Shown: one piece after another, positions 15,102 to 22,724 of the stretch
How the letters are laid out: every line of letters starts with the position of its first letter
Position numbering within the stretch: the stretch's first letter is position 1
IMG/VR virus record: IMGVR_UViG_3300042691_022286
Coordinates: 1 to 40,521 of that record
Origin: a virus
Strand: one strand, 5' to 3'
DNA length: 40,521 bases
Program-made: the position numbers and the translations under genes
The notes under the pieces: generated by a model
Database searches by the model: none
Told to the model about the DNA's origin: nothing
What the model saw: only the letters and a program-made list of their open reading frames with translations

Positions 15102-17078
15102 ATGGGACTCAAATTTAATCCTTTTACTGGAAAACTTGATTATGTGGGAGCGGGGGGCGGTGGAAGTCCTACCGGCCCTGCTGGTGGCGATCTTACCGGA
15201 ACCTACCCAAATCCTACTGTAGACGGATTGCAAGGAAACCCAGTCAGCAATGCCGTCCCAGTCAATGGTCAAGTCCTCCAGTATGACGGAACGAATTGGG
15301 TTCCCGGAAGCATACCATCTGGTGGTTCTGGAGGTGGTGGAGTTGTTTATTATCTCAACTTCAATACGGCGGCAGATGCCCCGCTGACAAACATCCCGCA
15401 GACCCCGAACGCCACAAAGGAACTCGGAATCGTTGGTGACACAGTTGCCACTAGTTACCTCTCCCCGATCCTTTCTACGGCGAGCTATGATTTCCTCGCC
15501 TCGTTTGTAACCGATCTGAATGTCCCCTCAGCAACGGCAATTCCTGCTGGAATTTGGGACTTCAATACCTTTGCAGAAAGCACTACGACCAACTCTGCAA
15601 ACCAAATCTATTTCAAGATTGAGATTTTGAAATACGATGGCGTCAATGCGCCTACCCTTCTTGCTACATCAAACGACACATACATCTACGATCCTACGGA
15701 GATCACCCAATATGTGACATCTGTCGTGATGCCGCAGACGACGATTCTCTCTACAGACCGAATCGTTGTATATCTCTATGGTCGGGCACACCAGAATAAC
15801 AACCGCCTCACATTCCACTTTGGAGGTCAATACCCATCTCACACACACAGCACCATGCCATCCGTCACAGGAACTGGCGTGGTAAAAGTAGTCAATGGTG
15901 TCTTCCAAAGCCCTGCTTCAACAATCGTAAACACTGATGTCTCTGCCTCCGCAGCGATTGACGTCAGCAAGCTGGCAATGTCCACCAACCGCATCCTTGG
16001 CCGCACTACGGCGGGGACTGGTGCTGTTGAGGAAATCTCTGTAGGCACAGGACTCTCGCTTTCTGCTGGAACATTGACAAGCACAGGAATCGGCGGATCA
16101 GTCGGCGCAGTAGATAATGCAGTCCTTCGCGCAGATGTGGGAACTGGCATTGTTCAGAATAGCGGAATCATTATTGACGATGTTGCAACGGCAACGCAAG
16201 ACAATGTGGCTATTCGCAATAATAGTGCAGCCACCAACTCCAGCCTCGTCCTCACGCCGAAAGGCACAGGCGCGTTTATTCTTGGGCCAAAGCCGGACGG
16301 AACTGCGACTGGAGGAAATGCTAGGGGAGCGAATGCGGTCGATTTGCAAACCTCTCGATCAACTAATACACGCGTTGCAAGTGGGGCATCATCTTTTGCC
16401 GCAGGAGCGAGTAACCTTGTTAGTGGCGCTCAAGCAGCAGCTTTTGGTTCTGGATGCACTGCAAGCACATCTTGGTCTTTTTCGTGCGGCCGAGATAACG
16501 CCTCCCAAACAGGAGATTATACCACAACTGTAGGTGGTCAGAACAACATTGCTAATTCTTATAGTTCGATAGTTGCTGGAGGAAACAGCTGCACCGCATC
16601 TGGAAACTATGCTGGAATATGTGGCGGATTTCAAACCCAAGCAGACCGCCATGCAATGCAAGCTCATGCATCGGGTCAATTTTCTGCGCGAGGCGATGCC
16701 CAGCGCGCCCGCTTCGTCCTTCGCTGCAAAACGACAACGAACTCTGCCGTGGAAATGGCACTTGATGGTGGCACGACATATCTCGGCATCCCATCTGGAA
16801 AAGTCATCGCCTGCACGATCAACATCTCTGGCGTGAAGTCAGACGGCAGCGCAGTCGCCCACTATGTCCGCCAATACGCAGTTAAGAATGTCGGCGGTTT
16901 TTCCAGCGAAGTTTACGCGCCAGTAACTATCGGCACCGATAACGCCGCAGGAACAGTCATCGCACTCTCTGCAAACAATACCGATGACACTCTCCGCATC
17001 GCTGTGACTGGCATCGCTTCAGAAATATGGCGGTGGGTAGCCTCGGTGGATGCAGTCGAAATCCTTTACGGAACCTAA
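15102..17078 (+). CDS. tail fibre with YadA-like head repeats
   Basis: This 658-residue protein opens with G-L-K-F-N-P-F-T-G-K-L-D, a common anchor of phage fibres, followed by a Gly-rich hinge and G-G-D-L-T-G-T-Y-P-N-P-T-V, a phage fibre motif. Middle segments repeat short beta-turns (AIDVSKLAMSTNRILGRTTAG). From about residue 400 come YadA/Hia-like head repeats (ASSFAAGASNLVSG, AAAFGSGCTAS, TVGGQNNIANS, SIVAGGNSCTASG), which form left-handed beta-roll trimers. The C-terminal part (ARFVLRCKTTTNSAVEMALDGG ...) is a beta domain and the likely receptor-binding tip. Codons end in C/G more often than in the two lectin-like genes, suggesting mosaic origin. Confidence 0.77.
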   Translation: MGLKFNPFTGKLDYVGAGGGGSPTGPAGGDLTGTYPNPTVDGLQGNPVSNAVPVNGQVLQYDGTNWVPGSIPSGGSGGGGVVYYLNFNTAADAPLTNIPQTPNATKELGIVGDTVATSYLSPILSTASYDFLASFVTDLNVPSATAIPAGIWDFNTFAESTTTNSANQIYFKIEILKYDGVNAPTLLATSNDTYIYDPTEITQYVTSVVMPQTTILSTDRIVVYLYGRAHQNNNRLTFHFGGQYPSHTHSTMPSVTGTGVVKVVNGVFQSPASTIVNTDVSASAAIDVSKLAMSTNRILGRTTAGTGAVEEISVGTGLSLSAGTLTSTGIGGSVGAVDNAVLRADVGTGIVQNSGIIIDDVATATQDNVAIRNNSAATNSSLVLTPKGTGAFILGPKPDGTATGGNARGANAVDLQTSRSTNTRVASGASSFAAGASNLVSGAQAAAFGSGCTASTSWSFSCGRDNASQTGDYTTTVGGQNNIANSYSSIVAGGNSCTASGNYAGICGGFQTQADRHAMQAHASGQFSARGDAQRARFVLRCKTTTNSAVEMALDGGTTYLGIPSGKVIACTINISGVKSDGSAVAHYVRQYAVKNVGGFSSEVYAPVTIGTDNAAGTVIALSANNTDDTLRIAVTGIASEIWRWVASVDAVEILYGT

Positions 17079-17082
17079 TACT

Positions 17083-17328
17083 ATGCTACGAACCTACGGA
17101 CTCATATTCGCAGACGGACGCAAAGAACTTGCCTCTGTCGTTCTGGACGATGAAGGCAACCCGCGCATCGACACGATCCGCCCCTACCCAGTTCCCGAAG
17201 ACTGGGTGGACCCTACCCTCGTCCCGCTCATCAAAGCCGATCCTCCGGGGCCGGAGAGTGAATGGGCGAGCCACCTTGAGTGGTTCGATGACCGCGTGGA
17301 AGTGAAATGGGAACCAATTAACAACTAA
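17083..17328 (+). CDS. small hypothetical fibre-locus protein (81 aa)
   Basis: The ATG at 17083, 5 bases after the fibre stop, is preferred to a more upstream in-frame ATG at 17050 inside the fibre gene. The protein is acidic, with a beta-like first half (LRTYGLIFADGRKELASVVLDD), a Pro-rich middle and a Trp-rich end (EWASHLEWFDDRVEVKWEP). No family is recognised. Its place between fibre genes suggests a fibre-assembly helper or a small tail component. Confidence 0.58.
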   Translation: MLRTYGLIFADGRKELASVVLDDEGNPRIDTIRPYPVPEDWVDPTLVPLIKADPPGPESEWASHLEWFDDRVEVKWEPINN

Positions 17329-17333
17329 AAGCT

Positions 17334-17972
17334 ATGCCATCACCAGACAGACATTTCGCAAACGCAGCGATCTTCACCCACTCAGCCAGCGGAATTACCC
17401 CGAACAGCGGAGACGCGGCACTCTACATCAAGAGTGACAATAAAGCCTACATCAAAGACTCTGCTGGAAATGAAGCGGGGTTGACTTCAACCAACATCTG
17501 GATTCCCGCCAGCGCATGGATTCCACGCACGACTACGGGCTGCGGAGTGGATAGCCGCGAGACTACGACAAACGACCAGAACTTTGACGAGCTTCTCTTT
17601 GACGCTGGCACGGACGAGTTTGCCCAAGCCCTGACGATCCTGCCAAACAACTACAATCTCGGAACCATTACTGCACGATTCTATTGGACTGCGGCATCTG
17701 GAAGTGGAGCAGTAGTGTGGGCGATCCAAGGCCGAGCATTCGCAGATGACGATGCTTTGGACACCGCATTCGGCACAGCACAAACCGTGACAGACACATT
17801 GTTAGCAGCAGACGATATGCACATCTCTGCCGCTACCAGCGCCGTAACGATTGGCGGAACACCAGCAGCTAACCGCCCCATCCAATTCCAAGTCTACCGC
17901 GATGCGGATGCTGGCGGCGACACCCTCGCTACCGACGCCCGGCTCCTTGGCGTGGAAATCGTTTTCAACTAA
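17334..17972 (+). CDS. jelly-roll-like virion protein (212 aa)
   Basis: The N-terminal ~50 residues (GDAALYIKSDNKAYIKDSAGNEAGL) follow a pattern common at the base of phage fibres. The rest has T-I-T-A-R-F-Y-W-T-A-A-S-G-S-G-A-V-V-W-A-I and a C-terminal R-P-I-Q-F-Q-V-Y-R-D segment. I have seen this combination in phage structural proteins that carry a small beta-sandwich, with the role of fibre tip or decoration unproven. The stop overlaps the next ATG as TAATG. Codon use is G/C-rich at third positions, like the fibre before it. Confidence 0.62.
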   Translation: MPSPDRHFANAAIFTHSASGITPNSGDAALYIKSDNKAYIKDSAGNEAGLTSTNIWIPASAWIPRTTTGCGVDSRETTTNDQNFDELLFDAGTDEFAQALTILPNNYNLGTITARFYWTAASGSGAVVWAIQGRAFADDDALDTAFGTAQTVTDTLLAADDMHISAATSAVTIGGTPAANRPIQFQVYRDADAGGDTLATDARLLGVEIVFN

Positions 17973-18727
17973 TGAGAGCGCGACAACGACATTTTAATCC
18001 GGCGCACGCAGGGGCGGGAATCGTTTTGGACTCGCGATTTATAAATCAAGCAGATGGAAGCGCGGTTAGCACTTGGGCGGATCGCAGCAACAATGGGCGA
18101 AATGCTACGCAGGCTAATGCCGCCAATCAACCAACCTTTGAAACTAATGAGCTAAACGGAAACCCTATTGTTCGTTTTGACGGAAACGATGATATTTTAA
18201 TTTTAACATCTGTGGCTAACAGCTACTTAAACAATGTTGGTTATGGCGCCATTATTTCAGTTGTAAAAGATAGATCGCCAGCGACAGGGGATGACACCCA
18301 TCAGGTTATGTATTGGAGCAGAAACGGGAATAGCTCGCAATTTCGACTTGGTTTAGCAACAAGGGGAGTGGGACTTAATGTATTTCGTGCGGGTGCAAGG
18401 CGATTGGATTCAGATGCTCTTACGGGAGCGAGCGTAGCCTCAAATTCAAACTTCAACATTTTAACCGCAATAGGGAATTATTCAGCAGGAACAATTTCCA
18501 TTGAAGTCAATAACAAACAAGAGGATTTATCGAATTTGCCATCAAGCGGAAATACATCTTCAACAAATAGCGATGCTGTAGTTATAGGCGCTACAATAAG
18601 CTCTAACGTTGGCGATAACCCAATGGATGCTGCGCTTTTAATGGCATTTAACGCATCCTTGAGCTTGGCTCTATTAAATAAAATTCACAGATCAGCCGCC
18701 TTTTCCTTCAAAATCGCCTGCAACTAA
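17972..18727 (+). CDS. second lectin-like (LamG-fold) virion protein
   Basis: The segment GAGIVLDSRFINQADGSAVSTWADRSNNGRNATQA ... QPTFETNELNGNPIVRFDG has the same order of signatures as the lectin-like gene at 13958 (W-x-D-x-S-x-N-G-x-x-x-T-Q-A, then a V-x-F-D/N-G strand). Later strands (GDDTHQVMYWSRNG, ISIEVNNKQ) complete a concanavalin-like fold. It probably binds glycan. Its DNA is clearly more A/T-rich than the genes on both sides, suggesting it was acquired separately. A small C-terminal helix (LSLALLNKIHRSAAF) matches the helix ending the paralogue. Confidence 0.64.
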   Translation: MRARQRHFNPAHAGAGIVLDSRFINQADGSAVSTWADRSNNGRNATQANAANQPTFETNELNGNPIVRFDGNDDILILTSVANSYLNNVGYGAIISVVKDRSPATGDDTHQVMYWSRNGNSSQFRLGLATRGVGLNVFRAGARRLDSDALTGASVASNSNFNILTAIGNYSAGTISIEVNNKQEDLSNLPSSGNTSSTNSDAVVIGATISSNVGDNPMDAALLMAFNASLSLALLNKIHRSAAFSFKIACN

Positions 18728-18729
18728 TT

Positions 18730-19101
18730 ATGAAAACCCACCTCCGCTACTCCGACCAAACCCGCACAGAAACCGACCAAAGCGTCATCGACAACCTCGT
18801 CCGCAAAGGCTGGGAAATCTACACGCCCGATCCAGAGCCAGTTATTCCGCCGACATACACGGCAGACCAATGGCTCTCTAAAGAAGGCTACGGCCCCACC
18901 CAGTTGGTCACATTGCTCGACCTCGCCGCGCAACTCCAAGCCGCAGGCAAGGTGAGCGAGAAGCTGAACGCGGTGAAAGCGTGGACGAATACGATCCTCG
19001 CGGAGTATGTGCAGTCTCCGGAGCCGAAAGAAAACTGGGGAGTCGCACCATTCTCGTTCAACGAGACAGTCATTGAAGCCTATCACGAACTTGGACAATG
19101 A
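18730..19101 (+). CDS. small hypothetical fibre-locus protein (123 aa)
   Basis: The N-terminal third reads MKTHLRYSDQTRTETDQSVIDNLVRKGWEIYTPDPEP, a beta/helix pattern followed by Pro-rich linker, as in short proteins accompanying phage fibres. The C-terminal two thirds are helical (TLLDLAAQLQAAGKVSEKLNAVKAWTNTILAEYV). The layout recalls tail-fibre assembly chaperones, but no key residue supports that firmly. The gene is G/C-richer than the lectin-like gene before it. It overlaps the next gene as ATGA. Confidence 0.52.
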   Translation: MKTHLRYSDQTRTETDQSVIDNLVRKGWEIYTPDPEPVIPPTYTADQWLSKEGYGPTQLVTLLDLAAQLQAAGKVSEKLNAVKAWTNTILAEYVQSPEPKENWGVAPFSFNETVIEAYHELGQ

Positions 19102-19292
19102 ACACGCCTGATAGCAACTTCGTATCACACGGCACGGGATTTGCAGGGACAATATTTAGCCTTGTTGCTGTAGCTATTTCTATGCTCCCAGAACTTGACA
19201 TTTGGTTTAGAATTTTAGCATCTTTTAGCGCAATCATTGCAGCTTGGGTATCCATCTATGTGATGATTTCCAAGCTCCGCAAAGACAAATGA
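19098..19292 (+). CDS. holin-like protein with two membrane segments (64 aa)
   Basis: Two hydrophobic stretches are visible, about 14-31 (GFAGTIFSLVAVAISML) and 35-58 (IWFRILASFSAIIAAWVSIYVMI), joined by a short turn and ending in a basic tail (SKLRKDK). This is the size and layout of class II holins, which form lesions in the inner membrane and release endolysin. It overlaps its neighbours on both sides (ATGA) and opens a four-gene lysis cassette. It could also be a pinholin or a holin partner. Confidence 0.6.
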   Translation: MNTPDSNFVSHGTGFAGTIFSLVAVAISMLPELDIWFRILASFSAIIAAWVSIYVMISKLRKDK

Positions 19293-19516
19293 AATACATA
19301 ACAATATTGTTTGCATTTTCGCTGACTTCATGCGTCAATGTGCCAATACCTCCAGTTGGACAAAATCAAGGAAAACTTGGTTCTGTTCAATTAAAGCTGG
19401 CAGTATCATACATCCCATACATCAATCCAGATAAACCAACACAACAAAAAGAAAAAATTGATCCAAGTGTCCAGTATGCTTGGGAACATTTTTCAAAAAC
19501 ACTAAAAGACAAATAA
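19289..19516 (+). CDS. small lipoprotein, possible outer-membrane spanin
   Basis: The start at 19289 overlaps the previous gene as ATGA. The N-terminus MKYITILFAFSLTSC has a short hydrophobic core and an L-T-S-C lipobox with Cys 15 as the lipidation site. The mature part, about 60 residues, is polar and Pro-containing, as in Rz1-like outer spanin subunits. It lies between two holin-like genes and the endolysin, which supports a lysis role. A partner with a single N-terminal membrane helix and periplasmic coil is not obvious nearby, so the spanin call is tentative. Confidence 0.55.
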   Translation: MKYITILFAFSLTSCVNVPIPPVGQNQGKLGSVQLKLAVSYIPYINPDKPTQQKEKIDPSVQYAWEHFSKTLKDK

Positions 19517-19517
19517 T

Positions 19518-19694
19518 ATGAAAATTGTAAATGTTATCCTTGATAAATTGAGCGAGAACAGCACTTGGCGTGGACTCATCTTGGTTGGGACTGCACTTGG
19601 TCTTAAACTTGATCCCTCCATGCAGGAAGGAATTCTTGCAGCAGGGTTGAGCCTTGTTGGATTGATTAACATCATCCGCAAAGATAAAAAATAA
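19518..19694 (+). CDS. small membrane protein, holin-like (58 aa)
   Basis: Start ATG at 19518, one base after the preceding stop; the gene ends just before the endolysin ATG. The protein has N-S-T-W-R-G followed by a hydrophobic stretch (LILVGTALGLKL), a D-P-S-M-Q-E loop, a second hydrophobic stretch (GILAAGLSLVGLINII) and a basic end (RKDKK). This W-R-G ... L-D-P ... G-L-I layout is frequent in short phage proteins next to endolysins and fits a small holin or antiholin. Confidence 0.6.
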   Translation: MKIVNVILDKLSENSTWRGLILVGTALGLKLDPSMQEGILAAGLSLVGLINIIRKDKK

Positions 19695-20216
19695 ATGATC
19701 GAAAAACTCGTCGCCATCGCCTCTTCAGAGGTTGGCGTTAGAGAGATTGGTGGCAATAATCGCGGGGACAGAATCCGCGAATACCAGTCTGCCACCGATT
19801 TGCCTTCGGGCGCATGGCCATGGTGTGCTGCATTTGTTGATTGGTGTATTCGAGAGTGGATTGAAATACCACAGGTTGCGATGTGGTTAAACTTGCAACG
19901 CAGGACTCCTGATGATTGGCGTCCCAAGACTGCACTTGCATATGGGTTGACAGCATGGGCAAGGCAACGCCCAAACACTACAAGGATTCTAACGGAGAGG
20001 GCGCCAGCACTCCCTGGAGATATTGTGACATTCGATTTTTCCCATGTTGGGTTTGTTGTTTCAGAAAGCAGGGGGTCAATTCAAACAATAGAGGGAAATA
20101 CGAACGGGAGGGGCGATAGGGATTCAGAATCCGGTGATGGTGTTTGGCTAAAAGTTAGAAAAAAAACGCTTGTAAAAGATTTGATTAGGATTAATGCGAG
20201 CATGTCCACCAGATAA
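19695..20216 (+). CDS. CHAP-domain endolysin
   Basis: A cysteine-histidine dependent amidohydrolase/peptidase that cuts peptidoglycan at lysis. Visible features: G-V-R-E-I-G-G-N-N-R-G at the start; W-P-W-C-A-A-F-V-D-W with catalytic Cys 44; P-G-D-I-V-T-F-D-F-S-H-V-G-F-V with His 117; and I-E-G-N-T-N with Asn 135. The order and spacing are those of a single CHAP domain without a separate wall-binding domain (173 aa), typical for phages of Gram-negative hosts. It has no signal peptide, so it would need a holin to reach the wall. The gene directly follows a holin-like gene (TAA-ATG). Confidence 0.82.
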   Translation: MIEKLVAIASSEVGVREIGGNNRGDRIREYQSATDLPSGAWPWCAAFVDWCIREWIEIPQVAMWLNLQRRTPDDWRPKTALAYGLTAWARQRPNTTRILTERAPALPGDIVTFDFSHVGFVVSESRGSIQTIEGNTNGRGDRDSESGDGVWLKVRKKTLVKDLIRINASMSTR

Positions 20217-20220
20217 ATAA

Positions 20221-20967
20221 ATGCCAAATATCACGCACAAGTGGAAACGGATACTCGCTGTGTCCTGTAGCCACGCAAAATATTGCGACAAGGAAGCACT
20301 CAATGCGGTTTTAAAATTCCAGTCAGACTTCAAACCACATACTACAATTCACCTTGGGGATTTTGTTGACCTAACGGCACTCATGTCAAACGCCAAGGGA
20401 TCAAGCGAGGCGGAACCACTCATTCCGGATATTGATACCGGACTCATGCATCTAAAAATACTAAAAGCAAATGTTGTGCTTTGTGGAAACCATGAAGACA
20501 GGGCTTGGAGACTGCGTGAACACAACAACGCTATTGTTGCCCATGCTGCGCACAAGATTGTTGAGGCAATTGAAGATTGTTGCCACAAGCTTCGCGCCCC
20601 GCTTATTCCGTGGGATGGTGTCTTCCAGATGTATGACATTGCAGACATTGGATTCCAGCATGGTGTCTTGTTCAATGAGATGGCTGCGCGGGACACGGCT
20701 GAAGCATTTTGCAACAGCACGCGCAGGAAGATTTGTTTTGGCCATACACACAAGGTTTCCATGCAATCCGGACGCAACCTTGTTGGCGGAACAGGATACA
20801 ATATCGGATCGCTCACAAAACGGGCGGCTATGGAATATGCAAAGAACAGGCGGGCGACATTGGCATGGCAACAGGGATTTATGTGGGGCGAGTATTGCGA
20901 TGAACTAAAGCAATCCAGTATTCACATCACCACACGCGAATCAAACCAACCCTGGAGACTTCCATGA
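20221..20967 (+). CDS. calcineurin-like metallophosphoesterase
   Basis: Four of five metallophosphoesterase motifs are intact: H-L-G-D-F-V-D (D47, D50), C-G-N-H-E-D-R (N90, H91), F-Q-H-G (H147) and F-G-H-T-H (H175, H177). Motif I, usually D-x-H, reads C16-S17-H18, so one metal ligand Asp is replaced by Cys. I have seen a C-(S/T)-H variant in a phage subgroup. The enzyme would hydrolyse a phosphoester in nucleic acid, nucleotide or protein; the substrate is unknown. It lies right after the endolysin, with 4 spacer bases, and overlaps the next gene as ATGA. Confidence 0.78.
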   Translation: MPNITHKWKRILAVSCSHAKYCDKEALNAVLKFQSDFKPHTTIHLGDFVDLTALMSNAKGSSEAEPLIPDIDTGLMHLKILKANVVLCGNHEDRAWRLREHNNAIVAHAAHKIVEAIEDCCHKLRAPLIPWDGVFQMYDIADIGFQHGVLFNEMAARDTAEAFCNSTRRKICFGHTHKVSMQSGRNLVGGTGYNIGSLTKRAAMEYAKNRRATLAWQQGFMWGEYCDELKQSSIHITTRESNQPWRLP

Positions 20968-21266
20968 CACCAAATGATTTTTTAAGAATCATACAACAGC
21001 ACGAATGTGCGATAGATAATGTTCCAGAAGGGTGGTATAGTGTTCAAGATTTGGCAAAAGAGTGGAAGTGTTGTGTTTCTGTTGTTCAAAAAAAAATAAA
21101 AAAGGGTAAAAATTTTGGATTAGTATCACAATCATCATTCCCAATCAGAAGGAATGGGAGGAAAATGGTAATACCGCACTATAAATTCCATGAAAAAGAA
21201 AACAGTCAAAAAGACAATAAACGGCAAAACATGGAAAATACAATACGGTTACGCAGGAAAGACTGA
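20964..21266 (+). CDS. small basic protein with HTH-like segment (100 aa)
   Basis: The middle reads V-P-E-G-W-Y-S-V-Q-D-L-A-K-E-W-K-C-C-V-S-V-V-Q-K-K-I-K-K-G, which looks like a helix-turn-helix (S-V-x-x-L-A-x-x-x ... S-x-x-x-V-x-x-x-I). A basic beta segment follows (FPIRRNGRKMVIPHY). It may bind DNA or regulate the late operon. The last 77 bases overlap the next gene in another frame, and the C-terminal 25 residues are low-complexity, so the true end may matter less. It overlaps the preceding gene as ATGA. Confidence 0.5.
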   Translation: MTPNDFLRIIQQHECAIDNVPEGWYSVQDLAKEWKCCVSVVQKKIKKGKNFGLVSQSSFPIRRNGRKMVIPHYKFHEKENSQKDNKRQNMENTIRLRRKD

Positions 21267-21462
21267 TGGCGTTGAGAATGATGGAATCTGCGATTACGAC
21301 AAAAGGACAATATTTATCAACCCAAAGTCAACAAGGAACCTTCTGAATGTCCTGTCGCACGAACTGCTACATGCCAGGTTCCGCGATCTTGAGGAAGATG
21401 CCGTAGAGGAAATGGGAACACTCATTGAAGAAGCCTACGAAGAAATACAAAAGATTTCTTGA
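21190..21462 (+). CDS. HExxH metallopeptidase-like small protein (90 aa)
   Basis: After a basic beta-hairpin (KKKTVKKTINGKTWKIQYGYAG) and I-F-I-N-P (a short strand before the helix) comes V-L-S-H57-E58-L-L-H61-A, the zinc motif of gluzincin/metzincin-like peptidases, followed by E-E-D-A-V-E-E-M-G, where a glutamate can be the third ligand. I know this small arrangement from phage and bacterial SprT/ImmA-like minimal peptidases. Its target is unknown. The ATG at 21190 lies 77 bases inside the previous gene in a different frame; no later in-frame ATG precedes the HELLH motif. Confidence 0.65.
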   Translation: MKKKTVKKTINGKTWKIQYGYAGKTDGVENDGICDYDKRTIFINPKSTRNLLNVLSHELLHARFRDLEEDAVEEMGTLIEEAYEEIQKIS

Positions 21463-21468
21463 TATTCT

Positions 21469-21496
21469 TTGACACAACAATAAGAAACCATTAATT
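21469..21496 (+). promoter_or_regulatory. weak promoter candidate before fibre/tail genes
   Basis: The 45-base gap between the HExxH gene and the next fibre gene holds TTGACA (21469-21474), a 16-base spacer and TTAATT (21491-21496), which matches the -10 consensus in three of six positions. It is one of the few gaps in the late operon large enough for a promoter. Strength cannot be judged. Confidence 0.25.
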
Positions 21497-21507
21497 GAGT
21501 AAAAATT

Positions 21508-22722
21508 ATGTCATGCAATTGCAATAGTTCCAGCTACTCCAGCACCAGTTGCCCAGAGGTTCCATATCCTGTCATTTCCCCAGAGTCAGTTCCCTCTCTG
21601 ATCGACAATCTTGTTTACGCCCTATACGGAACTATTAACAAAAGTGTTTCGTCTGGTCGCGTTGTTTGGAACATTCCATGCGATCCAGCAACAACTCCAG
21701 CAGAAGTACCTGGCATCCCAAGGCAAGATGGAGAAGGGCTGCTTTGCTATATCATTCGCGTTTTTCAAGGCAGTGTTGCTGTCATACCAAATGTTGTTCA
21801 GACAAATACAGTTCAGACAATTACCGCTCAAAAAACTTTTACACAAAACATTATTGGAAACATTATTGGATCTGCATCGCTGAATGTTTTGAAGTCTGGA
21901 GACACGATGTCTGGAGCATTAACGGCAAATGGTGGCGTTATTGTTCCTGCTGGTCAAACTGGATCGTATGCACCAAGGGCGGGTGAAGTTGTTTTGAACA
22001 CTGGGGCGCAGTCCATGTCTGGGTCGCTCTCTGTTGCTGGTGGGATTACTGGAACACTTACTGGAAATGCCAGCACAGCAACCACCGCAAATACAGCAAC
22101 TACTGCGAATACAGCTTCTACGCTTTCAAACGTAAGGACTTTTTCTCTTTCTGGTCCTGTTTCCAGCACATCTGCTCAAAACTTTGATGGTTCTGTAAAT
22201 GTTATCATCCCAACACAAATCGCCTCTGGAGCAACGCTAACATCTCCCAATTTTGCCGGGACCGCGACTGGCGCCTTGACCACAAAGATAATTCAAGGCG
22301 TTACTGATGGAAGCTCTGCCGCCGCTGGATACATTGGTCAGATTTTATCTGCAACCACAACTCTCACAAGCATTGGTTCAAATGTTACTGCAAATGGAGC
22401 AACCATTACATTGACACCAGGAGACTGGGAAGTATACGGAAGTGCAACATTTAACTTTACTGGAGTTAGTTGTGTTGCTGGTGATTTTCTTGGCGCAGCA
22501 ATAAGTTTAACATCATTAACGCTTCCTGATCAACAAAGGCAAATATTGCTTGTTCCGGCACTTACAACAATAACACAATCCCCTGCATATGCATTTGTTA
22601 TTCCAAGGGTTAGATTCCTTGTAACTTCAAATACACAAGTATATCTTGTTGTTCAATCACCAACAATAACGGCTGGGACAATGGAGTTTTCTTCAATTAT
22701 TTCTGCAAATAGGATTCGATAA
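21508..22722 (+). CDS. tail fibre-like protein with Cys-rich N-terminus
   Basis: The 404-residue protein starts MSCNCNSSSYSSTSC, a Cys-rich head comparable to that of the collagen-like fibre. It is followed by VVQTNTVQTITAQKTFTQN, also found as [16 protein letters not shown] in the collagen-like fibre, so the two share a segment. Then come S-G-D-T-M-S-G-A-L, a phage fibre motif, and T-G-N-A-S-T-A-T-T-A-N-T-A repeats as in long tail fibres. The C-terminal ~140 residues form a beta domain (TPGDWEVYGSATFNFTG ...) of the type found at fibre tips. It probably forms a trimeric fibre. Confidence 0.7.
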   Translation: MSCNCNSSSYSSTSCPEVPYPVISPESVPSLIDNLVYALYGTINKSVSSGRVVWNIPCDPATTPAEVPGIPRQDGEGLLCYIIRVFQGSVAVIPNVVQTNTVQTITAQKTFTQNIIGNIIGSASLNVLKSGDTMSGALTANGGVIVPAGQTGSYAPRAGEVVLNTGAQSMSGSLSVAGGITGTLTGNASTATTANTATTANTASTLSNVRTFSLSGPVSSTSAQNFDGSVNVIIPTQIASGATLTSPNFAGTATGALTTKIIQGVTDGSSAAAGYIGQILSATTTLTSIGSNVTANGATITLTPGDWEVYGSATFNFTGVSCVAGDFLGAAISLTSLTLPDQQRQILLVPALTTITQSPAYAFVIPRVRFLVTSNTQVYLVVQSPTITAGTMEFSSIISANRIR

Positions 22723-22724
22723 TT

